Assembly: GCA_937967405.1 (NCBI GenBank)
Contig: CALCJV010000003.1
Location: 1 to 54,755, forward strand
DNA from: an uncultured Chloroflexales bacterium
GTDB lineage: Bacteria > Chloroflexota > Chloroflexia > Chloroflexales > Chloroflexaceae
DNA length: 54,755 nt
Reading direction: 5' to 3'
The notes below the pieces were generated by a model. The model worked only from the letters and a program-made list of their open reading frames with translations, ran no database searches and had not been told where the DNA came from. The translations under genes and the position numbers were made by a program. Shown in pieces: positions 42,870-51,758 of this stretch. Each line of letters starts with the position of its first letter. Positions within the stretch are counted from its first letter, which is position 1.

Positions 42870-43727
42870 ATGATCACGTCTCGTTGGGTTTCGGCAGTGC
42901 TTGGAGTCGTCTTGTTCCTTGGGGCATGTGGCGGCACACCTGCTGCGCCAGATACTCCCGCCCCTCTTGCCGCCCCCTCCCCGCAGCCCGCACCACCGAG
43001 CGTTGGGACGCTTGAGGTGCGAGCGAATGGTGAGGATTTTGTGCGTGAAGGGTTTGTGACCAAAGATGGCTGGGCCATCCAGTTTGATCACGTCTATGTA
43101 ACCTTGACCAACCTGACCGCCCATCAGACGAACCCGCCCTTTGATGCGCTCAGCAACAGTCGCCTTGAGGCGCAGGTCTCGGTCAGCTTGGCGGGGGTGC
43201 ACACGGTTGATCTGGCCGAAGGTGATGCCGATGCTGAACCGATCCTGATTGGGACGACTCCCGCACCCGCTGGACGCTACAACGCGCTCTCGTGGGATAT
43301 GATCAAGGCAACTTCTGGAGCAGCGCAAGGCGCGGTGCTGATGCTGGTAGGCACGGCGAGCAAAGATGGCACCGATTTACCCTTCACAATCCGGCTGGAG
43401 CAGGAGAGCAGCGAAACGTGCGGTGATTTCATTGGCGATGAACGCAAAGGCATTCTTGAGGATGGCGGCATCGCTCAGCTTGAGGCAACGTTCCACTTCG
43501 ATCATCTGTTTGGCGATGGCGACGCTGCGCCGGATGATGAGATCAACACGGGGGCACTAGGCTTCGAGCCGTTCGCTCGCCTTGCTCGCAATGGCCGCGT
43601 AGATGTTGATCAGGAGGCGATCCAAGCTGGCTTCAGTGCGGCGGAGCTGGCGTTACTGGAAGAGCTGCATCTGCCCCATGTCGGTGAAGGGCACTGCCGC
43701 ACTGATGCCCGCACCGCTGGACGCTAG
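42870..43727 (+). CDS. Lipoprotein of the metal-uptake cluster (conserved, unknown function)
   Basis: 285 residues. Lipobox FLGAC (Cys20) followed by a Pro/Ala linker. The folded part (about 48-280) contains GFVTKDGWAIQFDHVYVTLTNL, TVDLAEGD, CGDFIGDERKG and FHFDHLFGD, with a GHC near the end. His, Asp and paired Cys make metal binding plausible. From memory, similar proteins occur beside CbiM genes in other bacteria, but I cannot name the family with certainty. First gene of the cluster; a 65-bp gap precedes the CbiL-like gene. AAAGG lies upstream of the ATG. Confidence 0.8.
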   Translation: MITSRWVSAVLGVVLFLGACGGTPAAPDTPAPLAAPSPQPAPPSVGTLEVRANGEDFVREGFVTKDGWAIQFDHVYVTLTNLTAHQTNPPFDALSNSRLEAQVSVSLAGVHTVDLAEGDADAEPILIGTTPAPAGRYNALSWDMIKATSGAAQGAVLMLVGTASKDGTDLPFTIRLEQESSETCGDFIGDERKGILEDGGIAQLEATFHFDHLFGDGDAAPDDEINTGALGFEPFARLARNGRVDVDQEAIQAGFSAAELALLEELHLPHVGEGHCRTDARTAGR

Positions 43728-43792
43728 GGTTTTGGTGATGGGTGTTCGCACGGTATGCTTTGAGTTTTGGGTTGACTCCAGAGGGGAACGCT

Positions 43793-44275
43793 ATGCGAGG
43801 ATGTATACCCATGTTCCGTTGGATGCTTAGCTTCGCTCCGCTGCTGCTCTTCATGCCGACGCTGGCGCACGCGCACGGTGCACGCATTGAGTATGTGGCC
43901 AACGAAGCAGTGGTGGTGACGATCACGGCCACGTATGATAGTGGGACACCGATGCGCGACGCGCAGGTTATTATCTACACGCCGAGCGATCCAGTCAATG
44001 CGTGGTTGACCGGCATGACTGACCACGCAGGCGTGTTTCAATTTGTGCCCGACGTGACCCAAGCGGGGCAGTGGGAAGTGGTGGTACGCCAAGCGGGGCA
44101 CGGCGGCACGGTGTATGTCCCGATCAGTGCTGATCAGGTCAGTGGCGCGGCAACGGTGCAGGCTCAGGGCAGCAGCAACCCGATGTCGCCCATGCAAACG
44201 GCGTTGATGGGTGCGTCAGTGGTGTGGGGCTTTGTCGGGACTGCCTTGTACTTCTCGCGCCGGAGGACTGCATAA
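43793..44275 (+). CDS. CbiL/NikL-like accessory subunit of a Co/Ni ECF transporter
   Basis: 160 residues from the ATG at 43793 with GAGGGG in front. A signal peptide ends in TLAHA, which would leave the mature N-terminus HGARIEYV: an exposed His-Gly start is a known metal-site feature. A beta domain like the carboxypeptidase regulatory fold follows (TATYDSGTPMRDAQVIIYTP, TDHAGVFQFVP), then a C-terminal membrane helix (MGASVVWGFVGTALYF) and a basic tail. The topology matches the extra components NikL/CbiL that accompany CbiMQO. Its TAA overlaps the CbiM start by one base. Confidence 0.78.
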   Translation: MRGCIPMFRWMLSFAPLLLFMPTLAHAHGARIEYVANEAVVVTITATYDSGTPMRDAQVIIYTPSDPVNAWLTGMTDHAGVFQFVPDVTQAGQWEVVVRQAGHGGTVYVPISADQVSGAATVQAQGSSNPMSPMQTALMGASVVWGFVGTALYFSRRRTA

Positions 44276-44973
44276 TGCACATTGCCGATGGGATTCTGCC
44301 GCTTGCCGTGAGTGTGGCTGGCTATGCTACCACAAGCGGGCTAACGTGGTTCTCGCTGCGGCGGATCAAGCAGCTGCCTGATCCGCAGGCAGGCGTGCCC
44401 CGTGCGGCCTTGGTGGCAGCGGGCTTCTTCGTTGTCTCGTGGATTCATATCCCGATCCCGCCAACGAGCGTTCATCTGCTGCTGAATGGCTTGATGGGCA
44501 TTTTGCTCGGCTGGTATGCATTTCCGGCCATCTTGATCGGGTTGTTTTTCCAAGCCGTGATGTTCCAGCATGGGGGCTTGGTGTCGCTGGGCGTGAATGC
44601 CACGCTGATTGGCGCACCGGCCCTGCTCGCGCACCTGTTGGCCCAGCTGTCCCGTCAGCGGGGGTGGCTTGCGCCGCAGCGTCAGGCCAGCATGGGGGTG
44701 GTTGGCTTTGTGATTGGCGCAACCGCGCTGGCAATGAGTGTGCTGTTATTCTTCGCGGTGCAACTGTTCAGTTTTGACCAGATTGACCCGACGCTGCAAC
44801 GCAACGCCCTGCTGGTCGCGGTGGTGGGCTACCTGCCGCTGATCCTGATCGAAGGGGTGCTGACGGCCATGGTGATCACCTTTCTGGCGCGGGTGCAGCC
44901 GGTGCTGCTTGGTGGGGTTGCCACGCCCCGCCCAGAGCTGGCGGGGCGGGTTGCGTCAGTGCAGGAGGGCTAG
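44275..44973 (+). CDS. cbiM: CbiM-type substrate-binding membrane subunit (cobalt/nickel ECF transporter)
   Basis: 232 residues, several membrane helices. It begins MHIADG, the family's N-terminal metal ligand region (His2). SWIHIPIPPTSVHLLLNGLMG and FFQAVMFQHGGLVSLGVNA are the conserved CbiM/NikM segments with ligand histidines. The frame runs on to an upstream ATG at 44224 inside the previous gene, but MHIADG must be the N-terminus for function. It determines substrate choice; cobalt and nickel cannot be told apart by eye. Confidence 0.92.
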   Translation: MHIADGILPLAVSVAGYATTSGLTWFSLRRIKQLPDPQAGVPRAALVAAGFFVVSWIHIPIPPTSVHLLLNGLMGILLGWYAFPAILIGLFFQAVMFQHGGLVSLGVNATLIGAPALLAHLLAQLSRQRGWLAPQRQASMGVVGFVIGATALAMSVLLFFAVQLFSFDQIDPTLQRNALLVAVVGYLPLILIEGVLTAMVITFLARVQPVLLGGVATPRPELAGRVASVQEG

Positions 44974-44995
44974 CTGAATCTATGCACTGCCTGTA

Positions 44996-45754
44996 ATGAG
45001 CCTATTCTGGCTCGATCACTATGCCCACCTGTCCTCGCCCATGCATCGTTGGGAGGCACGCTACAAGCTGATCGGGCTATTTGCCCTGATGTTCAGCATG
45101 GCGGCCGTGAATGATCTACGCCTCGCCCCTGTGATGCTCGTCCTCGCGGCAGGCTGTTTTCTGCTTTCGCGCTTGCCATTGGGTTTCCTGATCTCACGCC
45201 TGCGTTATCCCGGCTTCTTCCTGCTAGCGGTGGTGCTGCTTGTGCCACTCATGTCCGGCGAGACGGTGTTGGTGCAGTTCGGCTGGCTGGCCGTGCGCCA
45301 AGAGGGGCTTGGGCTGATGCTGGTGATTGTGGCCCGCTTCGTCAGCATCCTCACCGTAAGCATTGTCCTGTTTGGCACACAGCCATTCGTGACCAGCGTA
45401 CAGGCGATGGCGGCGTTGGGCTTGCCGCCCTTGCTGACGGAGATGATCCTCTATTTCTACCGCTACCTCAGCGATATGGCGGCGATGCTCGCGCAGATGC
45501 AGCGGGCCATGTGGTTACGCGGCTTTCAGGGTCACCGCCTAAGCAGCCTGCCCGCCTATGCCACCCTGATGGGGAGCCTGCTGCTCCGGAGCTACGCCCA
45601 ATCCGAGCGGGTGTACCTTGCCATGCGGCTGCGCGGCTATGGGGCTGCCCCGCGCTCGCGGGGGCAGTTCCGCGCAACGGGCTATGATCGGGCGGCTCTT
45701 GCGCTGGCCCTGATGTGTGCGGCAGGGCTGGTTGCCGCAACGTGGTGGCTCTGA
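44996..45754 (+). CDS. cbiQ: ECF transporter transmembrane subunit CbiQ
   Basis: 252 residues. An N-terminal HYAHLSSPMHRWEARYKL segment precedes four or five membrane helices and the coupling helix that contacts the ATPase (MWLRGFQGHR..., RVYLAMRLRGYG, the Ala-Arg-Gly type motifs of EcfT proteins). It transmits ATP-driven motion to CbiM. It follows cbiM by 22 bp and is followed at once by cbiO. Confidence 0.92.
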   Translation: MSLFWLDHYAHLSSPMHRWEARYKLIGLFALMFSMAAVNDLRLAPVMLVLAAGCFLLSRLPLGFLISRLRYPGFFLLAVVLLVPLMSGETVLVQFGWLAVRQEGLGLMLVIVARFVSILTVSIVLFGTQPFVTSVQAMAALGLPPLLTEMILYFYRYLSDMAAMLAQMQRAMWLRGFQGHRLSSLPAYATLMGSLLLRSYAQSERVYLAMRLRGYGAAPRSRGQFRATGYDRAALALALMCAAGLVAATWWL

Positions 45755-45755
45755 G

Positions 45756-46475
45756 ATGAACCCATCACCTGCGCTGAAGATCACCGATCTGAGCTTTGCC
45801 TACCCTGCCGCAGCGGCCACCGGAGCACGCTATACGCTGGAGCAGATCAGCCTGAGCGTGGCAGCAGGCGAGCGGGTCGGTGTCATTGGGGTGAATGGGT
45901 GTGGCAAAACCACCCTGTTCCTCACGATTTGTGGCGTGCTTGCGCCGAGCAGGGGCACGGTGACCGTGTTTGGTGCACCCGTGCAGGTAGGTACCTTTCA
46001 TCCTGATGTAGGCTTCGTCTTTCAAAATCCGAATGATCAACTGTTCTGCCCGACGGTTGCGGCGGATGTTGCCTTTGGCCCAACCAATCTAGGCTTGCCC
46101 GCCGATGTGATTGCAGCGCGGGTGCAGGCGGCACTGGAGACAACCCGCACCGTACACCTTGCCGAACGTGCTCCGCACCACCTCTCCGGCGGCGAGCAGC
46201 GGCTGGTTGCGCTGGCGGGGGTGTTGGCGATGCAGCCGCGCCTGATCCTGCTGGATGAGCCAGAAGCCCACCTTGATCGCCGCGCCCGCCGCGAGCTGCT
46301 GACGTTGCTACACGCCATGCCGGAGACGCTGCTCATTGCCTCGCACGATTTCGCGGCCCTTGCGGAAGTGTGTACGCGGGTGGTGCTCCTCAGTGGTGGG
46401 CGGGTGGTTGCCGATGATCGTCCGGAAGCGGTGCTGGAGAACGCCCCACTGCTTGCGGAGTATGGCTTGACCTAA
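45756..46475 (+). CDS. cbiO: ECF transporter ATPase CbiO
   Basis: 239 residues from the ATG at 45756, one base after the cbiQ stop. Walker A GVNGCGKTT, Q-loop FQNPNDQLF, signature LSGGEQRLVALAGVLAM, Walker B LILLDEPEAHLD and switch His in IASHDF are complete, so the site is active. GVNGCGKTT varies slightly from GxxGxGKS/T but conserves the essentials. It energises the CbiMQ complex. The frame reaches 45717, within cbiQ. The gene meets the convergent permease gene 8 bp later. Confidence 0.94.
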   Translation: MNPSPALKITDLSFAYPAAAATGARYTLEQISLSVAAGERVGVIGVNGCGKTTLFLTICGVLAPSRGTVTVFGAPVQVGTFHPDVGFVFQNPNDQLFCPTVAADVAFGPTNLGLPADVIAARVQAALETTRTVHLAERAPHHLSGGEQRLVALAGVLAMQPRLILLDEPEAHLDRRARRELLTLLHAMPETLLIASHDFAALAEVCTRVVLLSGGRVVADDRPEAVLENAPLLAEYGLT

Positions 46476-46499
46476 ACAAAAGGCTATTCGTAGGCAAGC
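46465..46499. terminator. Bidirectional hairpin covering the stops of cbiO and the FtsX-type gene
   Basis: GCTTG-a-CCTA pairs with TAGG-CAAGC: a 9-bp stem with one bulged A and a 16-bp loop. The TAA of cbiO and the TAG of the opposing gene lie inside the hairpin. Confidence 0.55.
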
Positions 46500-48874
46500 A
46501 CGTCGCGGACAGTCATTTGCGAAGCACGCCACGCGGGGATGAGGCTAGCTCCGGCGGCCACCACCAATGAGAGGATCAGCCAGATGATTGCGCCCTCGCT
46601 GGCAAAGCTGAAGCTGAGCGGGAAGGTGAAGAGCACGATCCCAACTTGGGTGGCAATCAGTTGGCTCAACGGGAACGAGAGCAGTACGCCCAGTGCCCAA
46701 CTGAGTATCCCCAGCACCAACCCCTCGATGATCACGATCTGCAACACGGCTCCATCAGAAGCCCCAATTGCCCGCATCACGCCGATCTCGCGGGTGCGCT
46801 CCATCACATTCAGGCTCATCGTGCCCGTCAGCCCTAGCCCGCCTACCACGGCAATCAGCAATGCCATTGCAACGAGGGCGAAGATGATCACGTTGAAGAA
46901 CGACTCATTCTGCTCACGGATGACCGCAAGCGTCTCGGTGTTGGCAACGTTCACGCCCAAGCTAGAGAGGTGGGCATCCAGCGCATCAGCCACGTGGCGT
47001 TGCAGCGGGCCAGTGCGTTCGGTGGTGCGGATGAGCAGAGTACTCGCCGTGCCCACTTCACGGGCAACGCGCCCATATGCAGCATAGCTGATGTACGCCC
47101 AGCGCGTGGAGCCGATCACGGGCATCACCCCCACAATCTGCCACTCGCTCTCGCGCCCCTTAATCTTGAGCGTGACCATATCGCCCACGCGCAGGTCAGT
47201 GTCTTCTTGCATCACGCCCGTACTCATCACGATTGCGTTGGTATCTTCGGGGAGCAGCCAGCGTCCTTCAGTCATCTTGGGGTTCATCATTTGTGTGTCG
47301 GGGGGCACAGCAAAGAGCGTGATCGCGTTGCCCTCGTTGCCACTAGGCAATACGCGCCGCCCACTGCCAGTCCGCCACATCTCAGCTGAGGCAACGCCCG
47401 GCACGCGCTCGGCTTCGGTGATGATGTAGGTATCGCGGTAGGCGCGTTCCAAGCTCACTTGCACATCGTAATCGAAGAGGGCCGAGAGCAGATCATCCAG
47501 TGTGGCGGTGAGCGATACGCGCACACTGAGCATGGCGATGAAGATCGCTCCGCCGAGCGTGAGTGTTGTCAAGGTTAAGACTACGCGCCCCTTGCGGCGG
47601 AAGGTGTTGCGGAGCGAGAGCAGCACTGGGCGTGGCAGCCCACGCACATTCTGGATCAGGCGATCTAGTAACCCCTTGCCATATGTGCCTGCGCCGCCCT
47701 CGCTGCTCAAGGCTTCGCGGATGGTGATGCCAGTGCCGCTCAAGATTGGGAGCAGCGCGGCGAGCATAGGCGTAAGCAGACTAATGGCCACTTGCAGCAG
47801 AATGATCTGGGACGGGATCGAGTAATCACGTAGCTCAAAGTTCAACGCGGCAGCAGTTCCATCCACAAAGAAGCGCGTAAACCATTGGCTCGCGGGGTAG
47901 GCCAGCAGCAAGGCGATGATCCCGAAGCTGAGCACCAGCACAAGGTACATCTGCATAATCTGGTGGCGTTGGGCCCCAACCGATTTCATGATCCCGATCT
48001 GGCGGATCTGCTGCGTGAGCAGGGCCGAGATCGTATTCGTCACGAGAAAGCCGCTTAGAAAAACGGTCATTACGCCGAGCGCACCCATGATCGAAACCAT
48101 GCCTTGAATGAACTGATCCAGTGGGTGTTTGTTGGGAACTGGTACGGAAGGGAAGCCCGGATCCCGCCCCGACTTGCGGACCTTCTCGTACACGGCTTTG
48201 GCAACGATTTCGTTGTGGGCTTGGTCATCGCCGTTTTCGGCGGAAATGAACAGCAGCTGGTTGAAATCGCGTCGCCCGCTAATCCATTCCATTGTGCCCA
48301 TATCCACATATACGAGCGTGCCCCCAAATTGGGCAGGAATCTCCGTTGGGGCATAGACAATGCCGGTAATGCGGAGTTCACGCTGGCGGCCATCGGGCCG
48401 TTCGAGGAGCAGCGTATCGCCAAGATTCAGCCCCGTCTCTTGCATGCCGGAGCGTTCAAGGAGAACTTCTCGCGCACCCGGCCGGGTTGCGCCCGCTTGC
48501 GGCAGGAATTTATCAATGCGGACATCATTGAAGTTATCAATCCCCATCACGCGCAGATTACGCCAATCATTGGTTGCCGTGCGAACTTGTGCGCCATACA
48601 GGCGGCGGGCTTCGGCATCACCGACTTCGCGCATCTGCCGCACCGTGAGCAGCAGATCACTGCTGAAGCTATCTTGATCGCTGAGGCTGAGAGATGCGTG
48701 CGCGGGGTTGGCGGCGATGTAGGTGTTGCTCACTTCACGGGTGATGATCGCTTGCGAATTGCTGACCACTCCGACCGCGAATACGCCAATAAAGATCGAG
48801 ACAATCACAAGCAATGAACGGATTGGGTTGCCAAACAAGTCGCTCGTAACTTTTTTCCAGCGTGGAGCCAGCAT
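46484..48874 (-). CDS. FtsX/MacB-type ABC permease, two FtsX domains
   Basis: 796 residues. TM1 near the N-terminus (about 15-38), a large extracytoplasmic MacB-like domain (about 45-260), three TMs with the FtsX motif TNTISALLTQQIRQIGIMKSVGAQ (about 270-400), a second periplasmic-type domain, and three TMs ending with MERTREIGVMRAIGASDGAV. This is the double-FtsX layout of LolCE/macrolide-type exporters with about 800 residues. The nucleotide-binding partner is not adjacent, so it must be encoded elsewhere or be shared. The ATG follows AAAGG. Confidence 0.92.
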   Translation of the reverse strand: MLAPRWKKVTSDLFGNPIRSLLVIVSIFIGVFAVGVVSNSQAIITREVSNTYIAANPAHASLSLSDQDSFSSDLLLTVRQMREVGDAEARRLYGAQVRTATNDWRNLRVMGIDNFNDVRIDKFLPQAGATRPGAREVLLERSGMQETGLNLGDTLLLERPDGRQRELRITGIVYAPTEIPAQFGGTLVYVDMGTMEWISGRRDFNQLLFISAENGDDQAHNEIVAKAVYEKVRKSGRDPGFPSVPVPNKHPLDQFIQGMVSIMGALGVMTVFLSGFLVTNTISALLTQQIRQIGIMKSVGAQRHQIMQMYLVLVLSFGIIALLLAYPASQWFTRFFVDGTAAALNFELRDYSIPSQIILLQVAISLLTPMLAALLPILSGTGITIREALSSEGGAGTYGKGLLDRLIQNVRGLPRPVLLSLRNTFRRKGRVVLTLTTLTLGGAIFIAMLSVRVSLTATLDDLLSALFDYDVQVSLERAYRDTYIITEAERVPGVASAEMWRTGSGRRVLPSGNEGNAITLFAVPPDTQMMNPKMTEGRWLLPEDTNAIVMSTGVMQEDTDLRVGDMVTLKIKGRESEWQIVGVMPVIGSTRWAYISYAAYGRVAREVGTASTLLIRTTERTGPLQRHVADALDAHLSSLGVNVANTETLAVIREQNESFFNVIIFALVAMALLIAVVGGLGLTGTMSLNVMERTREIGVMRAIGASDGAVLQIVIIEGLVLGILSWALGVLLSFPLSQLIATQVGIVLFTFPLSFSFASEGAIIWLILSLVVAAGASLIPAWRASQMTVRDVLAYE

Positions 48875-48997
48875 TGTGAATTGCCTTTCAGCGCGGGGTC
48901 AAATAGCCCTTGCCTTTTCTCTGACGTAAGTATACCGGAAAGTGTTGCGCGTTGGCATCCGGCGCAGGGCTGATCGTGTAGGCGCGGTGGCGAGGGG

Positions 48998-50245
48998 TTA
49001 GGTGGACACCCGCCCCGCTTGCAGAGCGCGGGCAGTGTGGTGGGCGAGCGGTAGATACCACCCCAATGCGAGGAGCGACAGGGCGGCGGTGCTGAACAGC
49101 GCGGTGCTGTAGGCTTCGGGTGGGTAGACACCGGGCGCAACTTGGGGGTACATGCTGATGATTAGCCCAATACTCCACTGCAAGACGAATGTGCCGCCGA
49201 TGCCAAACACGTTCACGGCGGTGATTGCCTGTCCGGTAATGGTGCTAGGGTAGAGCTGGCGGGTGTGCGTGAGCAGGAGGATTGAAGCAGTTCCGGTGAA
49301 GCCATACAGGGCGTAGAGCGGGGCAATCCAGAATGGCGCAGGGCGCAGGGCGAGAGCTACTTGGATCAGCACAAACACACCACACCCAACTACGATCACC
49401 TGCGTCAAGCCGAAGCGATGCGCTAGCCAGCCAGAGGCAAGGTAGCCAATTGTTGCGCTACCACTGAGCAACAACAGCCGATTGCCGACTTGCACGGCAT
49501 CCATCTGGAGCGCATCATACAGGTAGGGGCCTGCCCATAGCCCTTGAAACGCCAGTAGCATGCCTGTGGCAAACAGGTTGAGGGGGGCAATCTGCCAGAA
49601 GGCGCGGCTCTGCACCACCTGTCGCACGCCGCCGCTGCTCACGCCGCCGGTGCTTGCTGGCGCAGTGCCGGGTGGGGCATTGCGCGTGAAGAGCACGATG
49701 GCAAGGGCGATCACGAAGGTGACCGCGGCTCCGACGAGAAACACACTGCGCCAGCCAAACGCGGCACTGAAGGCCGCGAGCGGTGTCGCTGCAACCAGTG
49801 CACCCATCGAGCCGATGCCGACGAGGATGCCCGATACCGTGGCAAACTGTTGCGGTGGAAACCATTGGCTGAACATCTTGAGTGCGCCGACGAGCGCACC
49901 GGCCATGCCGATCCCGATCAGGGCGCGGGCTGTTGCCAGCATGGCGAGTGAGGAGCCGCTTGCAAACAGCAACGCTCCGCCAATAGCGATCAGGAAGAGG
50001 GCTGGCGTGATCCAGCGCGGGCCGAGCCAATCTAGCCCGATGCCGATAGGGATTTGGGCGAGTGCAAAGGTGGCAAAGAAGATGCTGGTCATCAAGCCGA
50101 GCTGGTCGGCCGTCAAGCCCAATTCGCTGGTCAGATCAGGCGCGATGATCGCATTTGCCGAGCGGAAGAAGTAGGACAGGAAATAGCCTGCCGTGAAGAG
50201 CAGGAACACGCGGATGTGTGCGCTGGTAAGGCTGAACGATGGCAT
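48998..50245 (-). CDS. Major facilitator superfamily transporter
   Basis: 415 residues from the ATG at 50245, giving a standard 12-helix MFS length. Longer frames up to 50662 overlap the decarboxylase beta gene and lack hydrophobic sequence. The helix-2/3 loop has the MFS motif (GIGLDWLGPRW replaces the usual GRLADRYGRR), and GxGSMGALVAAT and FTGTASILLL are typical glycine-rich helices. The substrate is not readable. It follows the Na+-pump operon in the same direction after a strong hairpin, so co-transcription is doubtful. A substrate carrier for that pathway is a guess only. Confidence 0.88.
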   Translation of the reverse strand: MPSFSLTSAHIRVFLLFTAGYFLSYFFRSANAIIAPDLTSELGLTADQLGLMTSIFFATFALAQIPIGIGLDWLGPRWITPALFLIAIGGALLFASGSSLAMLATARALIGIGMAGALVGALKMFSQWFPPQQFATVSGILVGIGSMGALVAATPLAAFSAAFGWRSVFLVGAAVTFVIALAIVLFTRNAPPGTAPASTGGVSSGGVRQVVQSRAFWQIAPLNLFATGMLLAFQGLWAGPYLYDALQMDAVQVGNRLLLLSGSATIGYLASGWLAHRFGLTQVIVVGCGVFVLIQVALALRPAPFWIAPLYALYGFTGTASILLLTHTRQLYPSTITGQAITAVNVFGIGGTFVLQWSIGLIISMYPQVAPGVYPPEAYSTALFSTAALSLLALGWYLPLAHHTARALQAGRVST

Positions 50246-50354
50246 AACCGACACCGTTGGCGGCAGCTGTGTGCCGACGTGATGATTGCGATTCCTATTG
50301 CGTAGAATACCACGTTTTGCCATATAGCCGATAAGGGGCGCAGCCCACACGAAG

Positions 50355-50374
50355 GCGGGGGCCCGGGCCCCCGC
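50355..50374 (-). terminator. Perfect 20-bp palindrome after the Na+-pump operon
   Basis: GCGGGGGCCCGGGCCCCCGC, all G/C, forms an 8-bp stem with a CCGG loop, 36 bp after the beta-subunit stop. There is no T-run. Confidence 0.65.
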
Positions 50375-50409
50375 TGCGATTCCTGTTGCAGATATGGTGT
50401 GTTCTGTGC

Positions 50410-51639
50410 CTATGGGTTGCAGATCGGTGAAAGAGCCTGCAACAACACCCCGGCGGCAATGGCCGAGCCAATCACACCAGCGACATTCGGCGCAAGAGCC
50501 TGCATAATCACGAAGTTCTGAGGGTCTTCCTGTTGCGCGACCACCTGTGACGTGCGTGCTGCGTGGGGCACGGCGGATACACCAGCCGAGCCGATCAAGG
50601 GGTTGATCCGTTTGTCTTTGGGGACAAACAGATTCATAAACCGAGCAAACAACACGCCACATGCCGTAGCGGCCGCAAAGGCGAATGCCCCAAGAATAGC
50701 GATCATGATAGATTGTGGGCGGAGGAATGTATCCGCTTGGGTGCTAGCCCCCACAGTTAAGCCCAGTATGATCGTGACCGTATCAATTAGGGGGTTGCGG
50801 GCGGTGCGGGCCAGCCGTTCGGTTACGCCACTCTCCTTGAGCAAATTGCCGAGAAACAGCATGCCCAACAGGGGCAATGCATCGGGCGCGATCAGCACGG
50901 CAACGAGGAAGCCTGCGATAGGGAACAAGATGCGTTGCTGCGGGGTGGGGGTGGGGGGCGGGGGCATGCGAATCAGGCGTTCCTCTTTGGTGGTGAGCAG
51001 GCGCATAATGGGCGGTTGGATCACAGGCACGAGGGCCATGTAGGAATACGCCGCAACAGCAATGGCCCCAAGCAGGTCGGGGGCAAGGCGGGTAGTCAAG
51101 AAGATTGCCGTAGGCCCATCTGCACCCCCAATGATGCCGACACTGCCGGCTGCACAGAGCAGGCGGGCTTCCGGTGTGAGGATGTCGCGCGGGTCATCCA
51201 AGAAGCCCAAGAACGGGAAGGCTGAGCCAAGCGCAATCACCGACAGCAGCGCAATGAAAATGCCGCCTTGCGCTGCTGCCCCAAGCAACATCAGGCGTGG
51301 TTGGGCGATCAGGCTGGAGAAGTCGGTCATTGCGCCGATGCCGAGAAAGATCAGCGGTGGATAGATGCCGGCTTTGACCCCGAAGTATAGGTACCACATG
51401 ACACTGCCTTCGTCATACACGCCCCCGCCAGAGCCTTCGGGGAAGGGCATGTTGCCGAGCATAATGCCAAACCCAATTGGCACAAGCAGCAATGGTTCAA
51501 AGCCGCGTGCAATACCCAGATAGATAAATACCGCACCGACCACGATCATCACAAGGTTGCCCAGATAGGATGGGTTGGTGAGGAGCAGGTACAACCCTGT
51601 TTCGTGCAAATATTCGAGCAAGGCTTGGAATAGATCCAT
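50410..51639 (-). CDS. Na+-pumping decarboxylase beta subunit (OadB/MmdB family)
   Basis: 409 residues, strongly hydrophobic, about ten membrane segments. Family hallmarks: GGVYDEGS, FLGIGAMTDFSSL, SVGIIGGADGPTAIFLTTRLAP (the region with the Na+ and proton site aspartate), VIQPPIMRLLTTKEER, and SAVPHAARTSQVVAQQEDP at the C-terminus. It decarboxylates carboxybiotin from the carrier and pumps Na+ out. It is the last gene of the set alpha - gamma/delta - biotin carrier - beta, encoded on the minus strand. ATG with GGGAGG in front. Confidence 0.95.
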   Translation of the reverse strand: MDLFQALLEYLHETGLYLLLTNPSYLGNLVMIVVGAVFIYLGIARGFEPLLLVPIGFGIMLGNMPFPEGSGGGVYDEGSVMWYLYFGVKAGIYPPLIFLGIGAMTDFSSLIAQPRLMLLGAAAQGGIFIALLSVIALGSAFPFLGFLDDPRDILTPEARLLCAAGSVGIIGGADGPTAIFLTTRLAPDLLGAIAVAAYSYMALVPVIQPPIMRLLTTKEERLIRMPPPPTPTPQQRILFPIAGFLVAVLIAPDALPLLGMLFLGNLLKESGVTERLARTARNPLIDTVTIILGLTVGASTQADTFLRPQSIMIAILGAFAFAAATACGVLFARFMNLFVPKDKRINPLIGSAGVSAVPHAARTSQVVAQQEDPQNFVIMQALAPNVAGVIGSAIAAGVLLQALSPICNP

Positions 51640-51648
51640 GCGAGCCTC

Positions 51649-51758
51649 CCTTCAGTGGCTATGGTTATTCGAAGGTCATTAGGACGAAACGCCTATCGTC
51701 GGCAACCCCGCGTCCAATGGCCTTCAGTGCCTATGGTTATTCGAAGGTCATTAGGACG
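51649..51758. repeat. 38-bp direct repeat duplicating the 3' end of the biotin carrier gene
   Basis: The sequence from CCTTCAGTG to TTAGGACG occurs at 51649-51686 and again at 51721-51758, 72 bp apart, with a single mismatch. The right copy contains the final codons (VLMTFE and stop) of the carrier gene; the left copy lies in the spacer before the beta-subunit gene. Confidence 0.85.

Noticed and set aside
50246-50662. N-terminal extension of the MFS gene
   Set aside because: It would overlap the decarboxylase beta gene and has a charged, Cys-rich sequence with no membrane character.
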